This document shows, piece by piece, positions 36,722-45,166 of a stretch of DNA of 64,000 bases. A model generated the notes under the pieces. The model saw only the letters and a program-made list of their open reading frames with translations. It was not told the DNA's origin and did no database searches. A program made the translations under genes and the position numbers. The stretch lies in the NCBI GenBank assembly GCA_903870275.1, contig CAIQCK010000073.1, positions 124,001 to 188,000 on the forward strand, given 5' to 3'. The DNA is from an uncultured bacterium. Lineage in GTDB: Bacteria; Verrucomicrobiota; Verrucomicrobiia; CAIQCK01. Positions within the stretch are counted from its first letter, which is position 1, and each line of letters begins with the position of its first letter.

Positions 36722-39700
36722 CTATGGCTTGGGCTGATACGGATGCAGGGTAATGGTCCCACTGGCCGGTTGGTGGGTTACGTTGTTGGCATAGACTTGC
36801 GCGTTGCCGTTCAGCGTAGAGCCGGCGAAATCCACGGTGGGGGAATAGACGTTGATGTAAGGAGCAGTCAGAATGGAGCTCAAAATACTGGCGCTGGAGT
36901 ATGCGTTGATCGAAATCAAACCGGCTATCAACGTCGAGTTCTGGACGAGGACATTTTGGCCGCTGAGATTGATGGCGCCGCTTGCATTCAGTTGCGCATT
37001 GATGACGCAAAGGTTTTGAACGGCGGCAATAGAGATGTTGCCGCCGCCGGCCGGCCCGTTGGCGATGATCTGGACGGTCTCGTTGCCGCTGGTGCGCCCG
37101 CTGGCGCCGAGGATGTCGATGTTGCCGCCGGTGGACAGGGCGTTGAACACGGTCGCCGAATCCTGCGCGGAGAGGCGGACATAATGCGTCGCGTCAGCCG
37201 CTATCGTGACATTACCGGGCGTTGAACCGCCAGAGGACGATACGACGGAGATGTTGCCAGCCGTCTCGCCATCGGCGCTGATGGCGGTTGATCCACCGGA
37301 CGAGTCGCCGTTAATTCCTACTGACACGGCCTGAACATTTACCGCGCCGCCCTGAGAGGAGGTTCCGACGTAGGAACTGGCATCCACACGGGCGCCATCC
37401 ATCTCCAAAGATGTCCCCGCCAGCAAGGAGATTGTTCCACCGTAGGGATATGCGGCGCCGGACGGCGTGCTCGCGTCCAGTGAGGCATCGAAAATCTTCA
37501 CCGAGCCGCAGCTTGTTTCCACGGAAATCGTGCCGCCGCACGCCGGTCCGCTGGCAACGATCTGGACGCTTTCGTTGCCGCTGCTGCGCATGCCGGAGCC
37601 GAGAATGTCAATGTCGCCATTGAAGGTTTGGTTGTCATAGACAACCTGAGAATCCAGCGCAGACAGGCGGAGATATCCGGACGAATTGTTCGCCGCAATC
37701 AAGATGTTGCCGGGTGTGGAAACGTCGCCGGGCGACTCGACGATAATCTGGCCCGCCGCCGTCGCTTTGGGACTGGAGGACGTGGGGCCGTCGGCGGTGA
37801 TAGTCAGCCAATCATTCACATTGAACAAGCTCACAGACATTCCGCCATGGAGAATGATGCTGCCGCCAGCGGCATTGGGATTCGGGCCGGAGGAAATGAA
37901 GTTGTCGGGTTTTCCCGGACTGGCGTCGAGATAGGAGTCGTGTATCTGAAGGTCGCTTGCAGCGCGCAAAACGATTTGGCCGGCCGGCAGTCCCAGCGTT
38001 TCCAGCACGGGAGTTTCGATATTGGCTCCCTGAACGATGATGTCCCCGACCGCGTTGAGCTGAATGGAGCCGCCGCCGGCGTATCCGGTGGCCATGACCT
38101 TCAGGCTGGTCGTGCTCGATTCGTTCACGCCCAACAACTGGATGTCACCGTCAATCGGATCGATGTAGGGGTTAACCTGCGCGCTTATGTAAATATGGCC
38201 GCTTGTGTCCGGAACATCCATCGTCACGCTGCCGGGTTGCTTGCTGTTGCCGGTGGATGAGATGCGGATGGAGCCCGCTGTCCCGCCGCTCTCACCCCCG
38301 ATGCCATCGGCCCGGATGTCCACCTTGCCGTCCATCGTGATCTGCATGTTGCCAGCGCCGAAATTGACCTGGCTGCCATTGGCCACCGGCTCTGGCGTGC
38401 CGATGACGACCTGACCGCCCGTGGCTTGTCCCACGGCGTTGATGGTCGTATCCTGGAGGGATACCTGTTGCACGCCTTCCACCACCACCGTGCCGGCCGT
38501 GTTTTGTCCCGCGGCGTTGATGGTCGTGTTTTGGAGAGACGCCTGTTGCATCCCTTCCACCACCACCGTGCCGCCCGCAGTCTGTCCCTCGACGGTGATG
38601 GTCGTATCCTGGAGGGATATCTGCTGCACGCTATTCAGCACCACTGTGCCACCTTGCATTGCCGGCGTGGATTCGAGGGTGATCACCGAACTGCTGCTAG
38701 TGAAGGGATGGCTCGCGTCGATCAATGCGTTGCGGATGTGCACGCCCTCCGCGGACCCGCCGGGACCGGTGCCATCGCCCGTGCTGATGATTTCAACGGT
38801 GCCGCCGACATCCGCCGCGCCGACCAGCACTTGCGTGAGTCCCGAGTTGTTAGCGCCTCCTCCCAAAGCCGTTACGCCGGCGCTCTCCAGATGGAGCGTG
38901 CCGCCCGTGTTCAAGCTGTTGAGCAAGCCGCTTTCCGGAGCCAAGGTGGAAGGAGTGGGCGACGAACTGCCTGATTCCTTGGGAGAGGCCACTATCAGGT
39001 CGGTGGTGGAGAAAAGCTGGAACTTGCCGGGGCCATTATCACTGCCGGACATGTCGAAAGTCGAATTAACTATCTGGATGCCCGCCGCGTGAATACTGAC
39101 GTGATCTGTCTTCGGCCCGATCTCTCCGCCGCCGCCGGACGTCATGTCCAGCGCCTCGAAACTCCCTTTGGTGCGAAACTCGGCCTCAAACATCCCGTTG
39201 TAGGGTTTGGGTTGGGGGCTGAGAGGCCACAACAGTATGTTTTGGGCTACAAAATCAAACACTGCTGTGTTGCCATTGAACGTCCCAGTGATCGTACCCG
39301 CGGATCCGGTGATGGTGGGTGGGGTGGCGATGGGTGTGGCGGCGCCGCTGACATCCATCGTGGTGCTGTTGTCCATGATGTAGTAGAGCGGACTCCAAAG
39401 CCAGCCGCTGCTGAAGCCGGTGTTGCCGCGGCTCTGGATGTGCACTTGCGCATTGCCGCTGTCGAGCGCGCTTGCGCTGGCGGAGTCAATCACGACGCTG
39501 TCGCCGCTGATGAAGATGCCGCTCTCCGGCACTGCGGTCGCGCCGCCGGTGGTCAGCGCCGAATTGTTGATGGAAACCTGCGTGTTGAGGTGGGTGCCGT
39601 TGGGATTGACGGCGGTGAGTTTGATCTGGCCGGCATTACCCGATCCGTCACCGTTGGCGGAAAGCGATGTGCTACTGAGATTGATCTGCGGCGCTTGGAG

Positions 39701-41800
39701 GCTGATAGCGCCGCCGGACTTGGCGCTGTTAAGCGGCGCGCTCGCATCCAGGCTGGCATACGTGAAATTGATTCCACCACCCGCACCGTCGAACGAGCCC
39801 AACCACCAATCCGGCTTGTAATAGAGGCCGTAAGCGTTGGCGGTGATTGTGCCGCCGCCGGCGGGTCCTGTTGCCGAAAGGATGATGCTTTTATAGGGAG
39901 GGGTCGCCGTGCTGCTACCCCAAAGACCAATGCTGCCGTCATCGCCCGATGAGGAGGAACCATAGTAGCCGTAAGAGGCATACTGGGCGCTGATATTGAT
40001 GTGGCCGGTGGAGTTGGGCACGTTCAAGGAAATACGACCGGGCAGCGCGTCGTTGCCGCTCGACGAGATCTTGACCTTGCCCGGAACCTGACCGTCCGCA
40101 TTGATGTCCACGGAGTCTTCGATGACGACCTGCAAATTGCCGCCCCAGCCACTAACAGCAGGGTCGTCCGTATTGGATTTGGCGCCGATGAAGATGGTGC
40201 CGCCGTTGCCGCCGTATGACGGGGCGCCGTGGTCGTCCCGGGGGCTGACATCCAGGGTGGTGTCGTGGATATAAACGCCATCGAGAGCAATCGGCGCGCT
40301 GGCGCCTAATGATGATTTGTATTTTGCAATGCCGTTATTAAGCAGGGTGGTCACGTCGGTGGGGCCGCCCGTCAACGAACCCTTGCTGATGATTTCAATG
40401 GTGCCGCCGTTGTAAACGCCGCTGCCCGTGTTCACGGTCGCAGACAAATGGCTGCGCAGGCGGTCGCTGGGATCGTAGATCGAATCGTAGCCGTACCCGG
40501 CAAGGATCGCTTGGCCGCCGGTGCTCTCAATGTGCAGCAAGCCCGTCGGGTTGATGTCATCCGTAGGTCCGCTTCGGACTCTGATCGTGCTGGGATCTAT
40601 CACCAGGCCACCGGGGCCATAGAGCCACAACGAACTGGGGCTGGCTTCCGTGCCGCCGATTTTGAAATACGAACCAATGAAGCTGATGGTGGAGGCGTTG
40701 AAAGTGAGCAGAGAACCGGTTTCCGTGGGACTGCCGGTTGAAGTATCGTCGGGAACGCTCAGGAAAACCAGTTTGCCCTGGGTGTTGAATGAGGCATTCA
40801 TGACTCCTGAAGCGTCTGGCGTGATTTGCGGGTTGCCTGTCACCGTGACGTTTTGACTGCCGAAATCAAAGACGGTCGTGGCGCCTTGCGCGGTGCCTGG
40901 CAGTTTTGAGCCATCCCCGGAGACAATGGCTCCCACGCTCATGTCAATCGTGGAGGAAGAGTCGATAATGAACGGCTCTGGCGGAGTCGTTGGGGCCTGG
41001 CTCAGCGACGAGACTTGTTGCTGCGTGCCCTGGGTGTATTGGTTTTGAGTCGTGGCGGCGGTCGCCACGAAGACTTCGGTCTTTTCGCCGAGCATGACGA
41101 ACGGCGTGGCTTGAAGCTGGCCGGCTTGGAGTTGGCCCAGTTGGTTGTTGTTGGAATTGTCAAACTCCTGGCTGTTGTTCGGCAGGCCGCCCTTCATGAG
41201 TTTGCCGGTCTTCAACCCGTTGAGCATGAAATCCACCGGATACTTGGTGACGCCGACGATGAACAACTGGCCGGGCATGACTTTCGCCAGCAACTTGCCG
41301 TTCGGATCGAGGACGTTGATGGTTCCGGCCAGACAGATGATCTTTGGCGCGCTGCGGTAGGAAACGATGCCGGCGGTGCCTTCGATGGCGGCGGTGCCGG
41401 CGGGCGTGATGATCTTGCCGCCGCCGGCGCCTTTCGGCATGTCGAACAGCAGCAATCCCTTCTTCAGTTGGAACTCGCGCTTGTCGGGATCGAAAGTGAA
41501 GGTGGAATTGGAGCCGAGCCGCGTAATGGTGCGGTCTTCGAACTCCAGCTCGGCCTGGGATTTCTGGCCGGTGCGCACCGTGTCGGAGCCTGTGACGACA
41601 TCCTTGGCTTTGGCGGCGCGTTCATTGCCGGCGCCGGGCTTGAAGCGGACGTCATTGTTGACTTGGGTGACGGTCGCTTGACCCAGCGGTTTGGCTTGAA
41701 CGGTTCCGCCGATCCAGCCGGCGGCAGCCACCAATCCCACCAGCCCCACCGAACGACACCGGCGGCAGAGCCAGCCGTGTTTGAACAACTTGGTTTTCAT
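36722..41800 (-). CDS. FecR-domain giant beta-helix surface protein
   Basis: 1,692 residues from the ATG at 41800, with GGAG nine bases upstream. Signal peptide (about 1-37) and FecR domain at about 45-165 (LGQATVTQVNNDVRFKPG, then VVTGSDTVRTG and GTAAIEGTAGIVSY). The rest is roughly 1,500 residues of parallel beta-helix rich in Gly, Thr, Ser and Asn, as in filamentous-haemagglutinin-type proteins. It lacks the FHA TPS secretion domain and has no C-terminal autotransporter barrel, so the export route is unclear; the barrel protein at 32217-33188 might be involved, but this is conjecture. The C-terminus ends TLHPYQPKP. A triple 26-residue repeat is encoded at 38436-38669. Confidence 0.85.
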   Translation of the reverse strand: MKTKLFKHGWLCRRCRSVGLVGLVAAAGWIGGTVQAKPLGQATVTQVNNDVRFKPGAGNERAAKAKDVVTGSDTVRTGQKSQAELEFEDRTITRLGSNSTFTFDPDKREFQLKKGLLLFDMPKGAGGGKIITPAGTAAIEGTAGIVSYRSAPKIICLAGTINVLDPNGKLLAKVMPGQLFIVGVTKYPVDFMLNGLKTGKLMKGGLPNNSQEFDNSNNNQLGQLQAGQLQATPFVMLGEKTEVFVATAATTQNQYTQGTQQQVSSLSQAPTTPPEPFIIDSSSTIDMSVGAIVSGDGSKLPGTAQGATTVFDFGSQNVTVTGNPQITPDASGVMNASFNTQGKLVFLSVPDDTSTGSPTETGSLLTFNASTISFIGSYFKIGGTEASPSSLWLYGPGGLVIDPSTIRVRSGPTDDINPTGLLHIESTGGQAILAGYGYDSIYDPSDRLRSHLSATVNTGSGVYNGGTIEIISKGSLTGGPTDVTTLLNNGIAKYKSSLGASAPIALDGVYIHDTTLDVSPRDDHGAPSYGGNGGTIFIGAKSNTDDPAVSGWGGNLQVVIEDSVDINADGQVPGKVKISSSGNDALPGRISLNVPNSTGHINISAQYASYGYYGSSSSGDDGSIGLWGSSTATPPYKSIILSATGPAGGGTITANAYGLYYKPDWWLGSFDGAGGGINFTYASLDASAPLNSAKSGGAISLQAPQINLSSTSLSANGDGSGNAGQIKLTAVNPNGTHLNTQVSINNSALTTGGATAVPESGIFISGDSVVIDSASASALDSGNAQVHIQSRGNTGFSSGWLWSPLYYIMDNSTTMDVSGAATPIATPPTITGSAGTITGTFNGNTAVFDFVAQNILLWPLSPQPKPYNGMFEAEFRTKGSFEALDMTSGGGGEIGPKTDHVSIHAAGIQIVNSTFDMSGSDNGPGKFQLFSTTDLIVASPKESGSSSPTPSTLAPESGLLNSLNTGGTLHLESAGVTALGGGANNSGLTQVLVGAADVGGTVEIISTGDGTGPGGSAEGVHIRNALIDASHPFTSSSSVITLESTPAMQGGTVVLNSVQQISLQDTTITVEGQTAGGTVVVEGMQQASLQNTTINAAGQNTAGTVVVEGVQQVSLQDTTINAVGQATGGQVVIGTPEPVANGSQVNFGAGNMQITMDGKVDIRADGIGGESGGTAGSIRISSTGNSKQPGSVTMDVPDTSGHIYISAQVNPYIDPIDGDIQLLGVNESSTTSLKVMATGYAGGGSIQLNAVGDIIVQGANIETPVLETLGLPAGQIVLRAASDLQIHDSYLDASPGKPDNFISSGPNPNAAGGSIILHGGMSVSLFNVNDWLTITADGPTSSSPKATAAGQIIVESPGDVSTPGNILIAANNSSGYLRLSALDSQVVYDNQTFNGDIDILGSGMRSSGNESVQIVASGPACGGTISVETSCGSVKIFDASLDASTPSGAAYPYGGTISLLAGTSLEMDGARVDASSYVGTSSQGGAVNVQAVSVGINGDSSGGSTAISADGETAGNISVVSSSGGSTPGNVTIAADATHYVRLSAQDSATVFNALSTGGNIDILGASGRTSGNETVQIIANGPAGGGNISIAAVQNLCVINAQLNASGAINLSGQNVLVQNSTLIAGLISINAYSSASILSSILTAPYINVYSPTVDFAGSTLNGNAQVYANNVTHQPASGTITLHPYQPKP
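38436..38669. repeat. Three tandem 78-bp units in the beta-helix gene
   Basis: Units begin at 38436, 38514 and 38592. Each contains GATGGTCGT and a CACCACCGTG-type block and encodes a 26-residue rung including VVVEGVQQVSLQDTTIN. The period fits one or two turns of a beta-helix, so copy-number change would lengthen the fibre without breaking it. Confidence 0.8.
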
Positions 41801-41849
41801 CGAAAAACTCCGCTCCATTTACCTGGCAATCCACCTCCGCCAACGACCG

Positions 41850-43700
41850 TCATTCCACCGTGACGCTCTTGGCCAGATTGCGAGGCTTATCCACGTCGCA
41901 ACCCCGCAACACGGCGGCATGATACGCAAGCAGTTGCAACGGCACAACAGTTAAAAAGGGATAAAGATAATCCACCGTCGGCGGCACATAGATGACGTCG
42001 TCGGCCTTGGTGGCGATGTGCGTGTCGCCCTCGGTGGCGACCGCGATGATCGGACCTTTGCGCGCCTTGATCTCCTCGATGTTGCTGAAGGTCTTTTCGT
42101 AAACGGCGTCGCGCGGGCAGATGAACACGCTGGGAACCTCCGGCGAGATGAGCGCGATGGGACCGTGTTTCATCTCGGCCGACGGATAGCCTTCGGCGTG
42201 GATGTAGGAAATCTCCTTGAGCTTCAGCGCGCCTTCGAGCGCGATGGGATAATTGAACTGGCGGCCGAGGAACAAGAAATCATTCGCGCGCTGGTATTTC
42301 CCGGCGATCCGGCGGATGTGATCGTTTTGTTTCAGCACGTGCTGGATCTTGTCGGGAATCGCTTCCAGTTCGCGGATGATTTCCATGCCCCGCGCCGCGG
42401 AAAGATGGCGGAGGCGGCCCATGTGGAGCGCCAGCAGCGTCAGCACGGTGAGTTGGGAAATGTAGCTCTTGGTCGCTGCAACGCCGACTTCCGGGCCGGC
42501 GTGCATATAGACGCCGCCATCGGCTTCGCGGGCGATGGTGGAGCCGACGGCGTTGACGATGGCGAGGGTCTTGTGGCCTTTGCGCTGGCTCTCGCGCAGC
42601 GCGGCGAGCGTGTCGGCGGTTTCGCCGCTTTGGCTGATGACGAACACCAGCGTGCCTTTGTCCACCGGCGGATTGCGGTAGCGGAACTCGGAGGCGTATT
42701 CGACCTCGGCCGGCACGCGGGCGAGTTCCTCGAACAAATACTCGCCGACCAGCCCGGCGTGCCACGCCGTGCCGCACGCGCAGAAGATGACACGGTCCAC
42801 GTCGCGCAATTGGCTGGCGGTCATATTGAGACCGCCGAAAAGCGAGGTGGATTCCTCGTGGTTGACGCGGCCGCGCAGGGCGTTCTGGACGGCCAGCGGT
42901 TGCTCGTAAATCTCCTTGAGCATGAAGTGCGCGAAGTCGCCTTTTTCGGCGGCGTCGGCGGTCCACTCGACGCGGCTGATCTGACGGCTGACCGCGCCGG
43001 CGGTGAGGCTGCTGATCTGGAAATTGTCGCGGGTGATGACGGCGACGTCGAAGTCATTGAGATAGACCACGTCGCGGGTGTGGGCGACGATGGCGTTGAC
43101 GTCGCTGGCCAGGAAGTTTTCGCCTTTGCCGACGCCGAGCACCAGCGGTGAGCCACGCCGCGCGCCGACCAGCAATTGCGGGTGGTCCTGATGAATGACG
43201 GCGATGCCATAGGTGCCGATCACTTCGCCGAGCGCGCGGCGGACGGCGTTGACGAGCCGCGCGTCGCCGTCGGCGGGCGTCTCGTCATAATAATGACCGA
43301 TCAACTGCGCCAGCGCTTCGCTGTCGGTATCGGAGCGGAAGACATGGCCCTGCTTCGTGAGCCGCTGCCGGAGCGCGGCGTAGTTTTCGATCACGCCGTT
43401 GTGCACCAGCGCGAGCCGGCCGGATTGGTCGAAGTGCGGATGGGCGTTGGCGTCGCTGGGCGGCCCGTGCGTGGCCCAGCGCGTGTGGCAGATGCCGGTG
43501 GCGCCGGGCATCGGCGTGGCCGCCAGCGCAGGCGCAAGCCCTTCGTTGATTTTACCAACGCGCTTGATCGTGCGCAGTTGGCCGCCGTCGAGCGTGCTCA
43601 TGCCCGCCGAGTCGTAACCGCGGTATTCCAGCCGCCGCAGACCTTCCAGCAACAGAGGTTCGGCGGACCGTTGGCCAATGTATCCGACAATGCCGCACAT
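41850..43700 (-). CDS. glmS: Glucosamine-6-phosphate synthase (isomerizing)
   Basis: 616 residues, full length. The N-terminal glutaminase starts MCGIVGYIGQR with the catalytic Cys2 and carries the RRLEYRGYDSAG and HTRWATHG blocks. Two SIS isomerase domains follow (about 290-420 and 460-600), with SQSGETADT binding fructose-6-phosphate and the end KSVTVE as in GlmS. It makes glucosamine-6-phosphate from glutamine and fructose-6-phosphate, the entry to UDP-GlcNAc. glmM at 52939 encodes the next step. It is divergent from glgC across 88 bp; no glmS ribozyme is recognisable. Confidence 0.97.
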   Translation of the reverse strand: MCGIVGYIGQRSAEPLLLEGLRRLEYRGYDSAGMSTLDGGQLRTIKRVGKINEGLAPALAATPMPGATGICHTRWATHGPPSDANAHPHFDQSGRLALVHNGVIENYAALRQRLTKQGHVFRSDTDSEALAQLIGHYYDETPADGDARLVNAVRRALGEVIGTYGIAVIHQDHPQLLVGARRGSPLVLGVGKGENFLASDVNAIVAHTRDVVYLNDFDVAVITRDNFQISSLTAGAVSRQISRVEWTADAAEKGDFAHFMLKEIYEQPLAVQNALRGRVNHEESTSLFGGLNMTASQLRDVDRVIFCACGTAWHAGLVGEYLFEELARVPAEVEYASEFRYRNPPVDKGTLVFVISQSGETADTLAALRESQRKGHKTLAIVNAVGSTIAREADGGVYMHAGPEVGVAATKSYISQLTVLTLLALHMGRLRHLSAARGMEIIRELEAIPDKIQHVLKQNDHIRRIAGKYQRANDFLFLGRQFNYPIALEGALKLKEISYIHAEGYPSAEMKHGPIALISPEVPSVFICPRDAVYEKTFSNIEEIKARKGPIIAVATEGDTHIATKADDVIYVPPTVDYLYPFLTVVPLQLLAYHAAVLRGCDVDKPRNLAKSVTVE

Positions 43701-43729
43701 AAAATTTCAGCGCCGACAGCAGCCAAAGG

Positions 43730-43757
43730 TTGCTTCCTGACGGAGGAGGCATATACT
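43730..43757 (+). promoter_or_regulatory. Sigma-70-type promoter for glgC
   Basis: TTGCTT (43730-43735), 16 bases, TATACT (43752-43757), located 31 bases before the glgC start in the 88-bp gap shared with divergent glmS. Confidence 0.55.
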
Positions 43758-43788
43758 AAACAACGGATTTCTGCGAGACAAAATCGCC

Positions 43789-45093
43789 ATGCGACCGCAA
43801 ACACGACTTTACAGCAACAAAAACGTCCTATCCGTCATTATGGGCGGGGGCCAGGGGCAGCGGCTTTATCCACTGACCAAGGAGCGCGCCAAGCCCGCCG
43901 TGCCGATTGCCGGCAACTACCGCCTCGTGGACGTGCCGGTGAGCAACTGCATCAACTCAGGCCTCAAGCGCATTTACGTCCTGACGCAGTTCAACTCCGT
44001 CTCGTTGCACCGCCACATCCAGCAGAGCTACAAGTTCGACGCGTTCACCGACGGCTTCGTGGACATCCTCGCGGCGCAGCAAACGCCGGAACACGCCGGC
44101 TGGTATCAGGGCACCGCCGACGCCGTGCGGCAGAATTTTCGCCACCTCCTCTCCGCGGGCGGTGAGATCATTTTGATTCTCTCCGGCGACCAGCTTTACC
44201 GGATGGATTTCCGGCCAATGATTGACCAGCACATCCAGCACGGCGCCGAGATCACCATCGCCACGCTGCCGGTGCCTCGCGCGAGCGTGTCCTCGCTCGG
44301 CATCATGCAGGTCAACGCCGACAAACACATCGTCCGGTTCGTTGAAAAGCCGAAAGACGAAAAGGTGCTCGAAGAACTGAAAATCGAAGAACGGCTCGTG
44401 TCCGAGATGCACCTCGGCTCCAACACCGACCATTTTCTCGCCTCAATGGGCATCTATGTGTTCAACCGCGACGTGCTCATCAAGGCGCTCGACAACGACA
44501 GAACCGATTTCGGCAAGCACATCATTCCCGAAGCCATCAGCGGGCACGCCGTCTTCGCCTACATCTTCAAAGGCTTTTGGGAGGACATCGGAACGGTGCG
44601 GAACTTCTTCGACGTGCACATCGCCCTGGCCAAGCCGAAGCCGCCGTTCGACTTCTACGATGCGCACGCGCCGGTTTATACTCACCCGCGCTTCCTGCCG
44701 GCCAGCGTCGTCACCGACAGCCGGGTTCATGAGGCGCTTATTGCCCAGGGCAGCGTCATTCACCCGTCCACCATCGAGCAATGCGTGATCGGCGTTCGCT
44801 CAAAGATCGGCGAAGGGTCGAAGCTGCACGAGGTCGTCATGATGGGCGCCGATTTTTACCAGGATGAACGCCAGCTTCAGTCCGACACCAGCGAGGGCGT
44901 GCCGCACATCGGCATCGGCCCGGGCTGTGTCATCGAGCGGGCCATCCTCGACAAGAACGTCCGCATCGGCGAGGGCGTCCACATCAGTCCCAGCGGAAAA
45001 GAGGCCAACGTGGATCATCCGCTTTATTGCATCCGCGACGGCATCGTCTGCATACCCAAGAACTCCGTCATCCCCGCCGGCACGACGATTTGA
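43789..45093 (+). CDS. glgC: Glucose-1-phosphate adenylyltransferase
   Basis: 434 residues. The nucleotidyltransferase motif is IMGGGQGQRLYPLTKERAKP, followed by GNYRLVDVPVSNCINSG, the GTADAVRQN substrate loop, the FVEKPKDEK block and a C-terminal left-handed beta-helix with hexapeptide repeats (GPGCVIERAILDKNVRIGEG). It makes ADP-glucose from glucose-1-phosphate and ATP, the committed step of glycogen synthesis, in the cytosol as an allosteric tetramer. No other glg gene lies nearby. Confidence 0.96.
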   Translation: MRPQTRLYSNKNVLSVIMGGGQGQRLYPLTKERAKPAVPIAGNYRLVDVPVSNCINSGLKRIYVLTQFNSVSLHRHIQQSYKFDAFTDGFVDILAAQQTPEHAGWYQGTADAVRQNFRHLLSAGGEIILILSGDQLYRMDFRPMIDQHIQHGAEITIATLPVPRASVSSLGIMQVNADKHIVRFVEKPKDEKVLEELKIEERLVSEMHLGSNTDHFLASMGIYVFNRDVLIKALDNDRTDFGKHIIPEAISGHAVFAYIFKGFWEDIGTVRNFFDVHIALAKPKPPFDFYDAHAPVYTHPRFLPASVVTDSRVHEALIAQGSVIHPSTIEQCVIGVRSKIGEGSKLHEVVMMGADFYQDERQLQSDTSEGVPHIGIGPGCVIERAILDKNVRIGEGVHISPSGKEANVDHPLYCIRDGIVCIPKNSVIPAGTTI

Positions 45094-45166
45094 ACGGTGG
45101 CCGATGCGACCGTGAGCGCGAAAACTCCTGCCGCGCCCGAACCGATGGCTGGAGACGGCAGTGCTG

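Noticed and set aside
43700..43789. glmS ribozyme upstream of glmS
   Set aside because: The gap to divergent glgC is only 88 bp, too short for the full ribozyme plus promoters, and no matching core sequence is visible.
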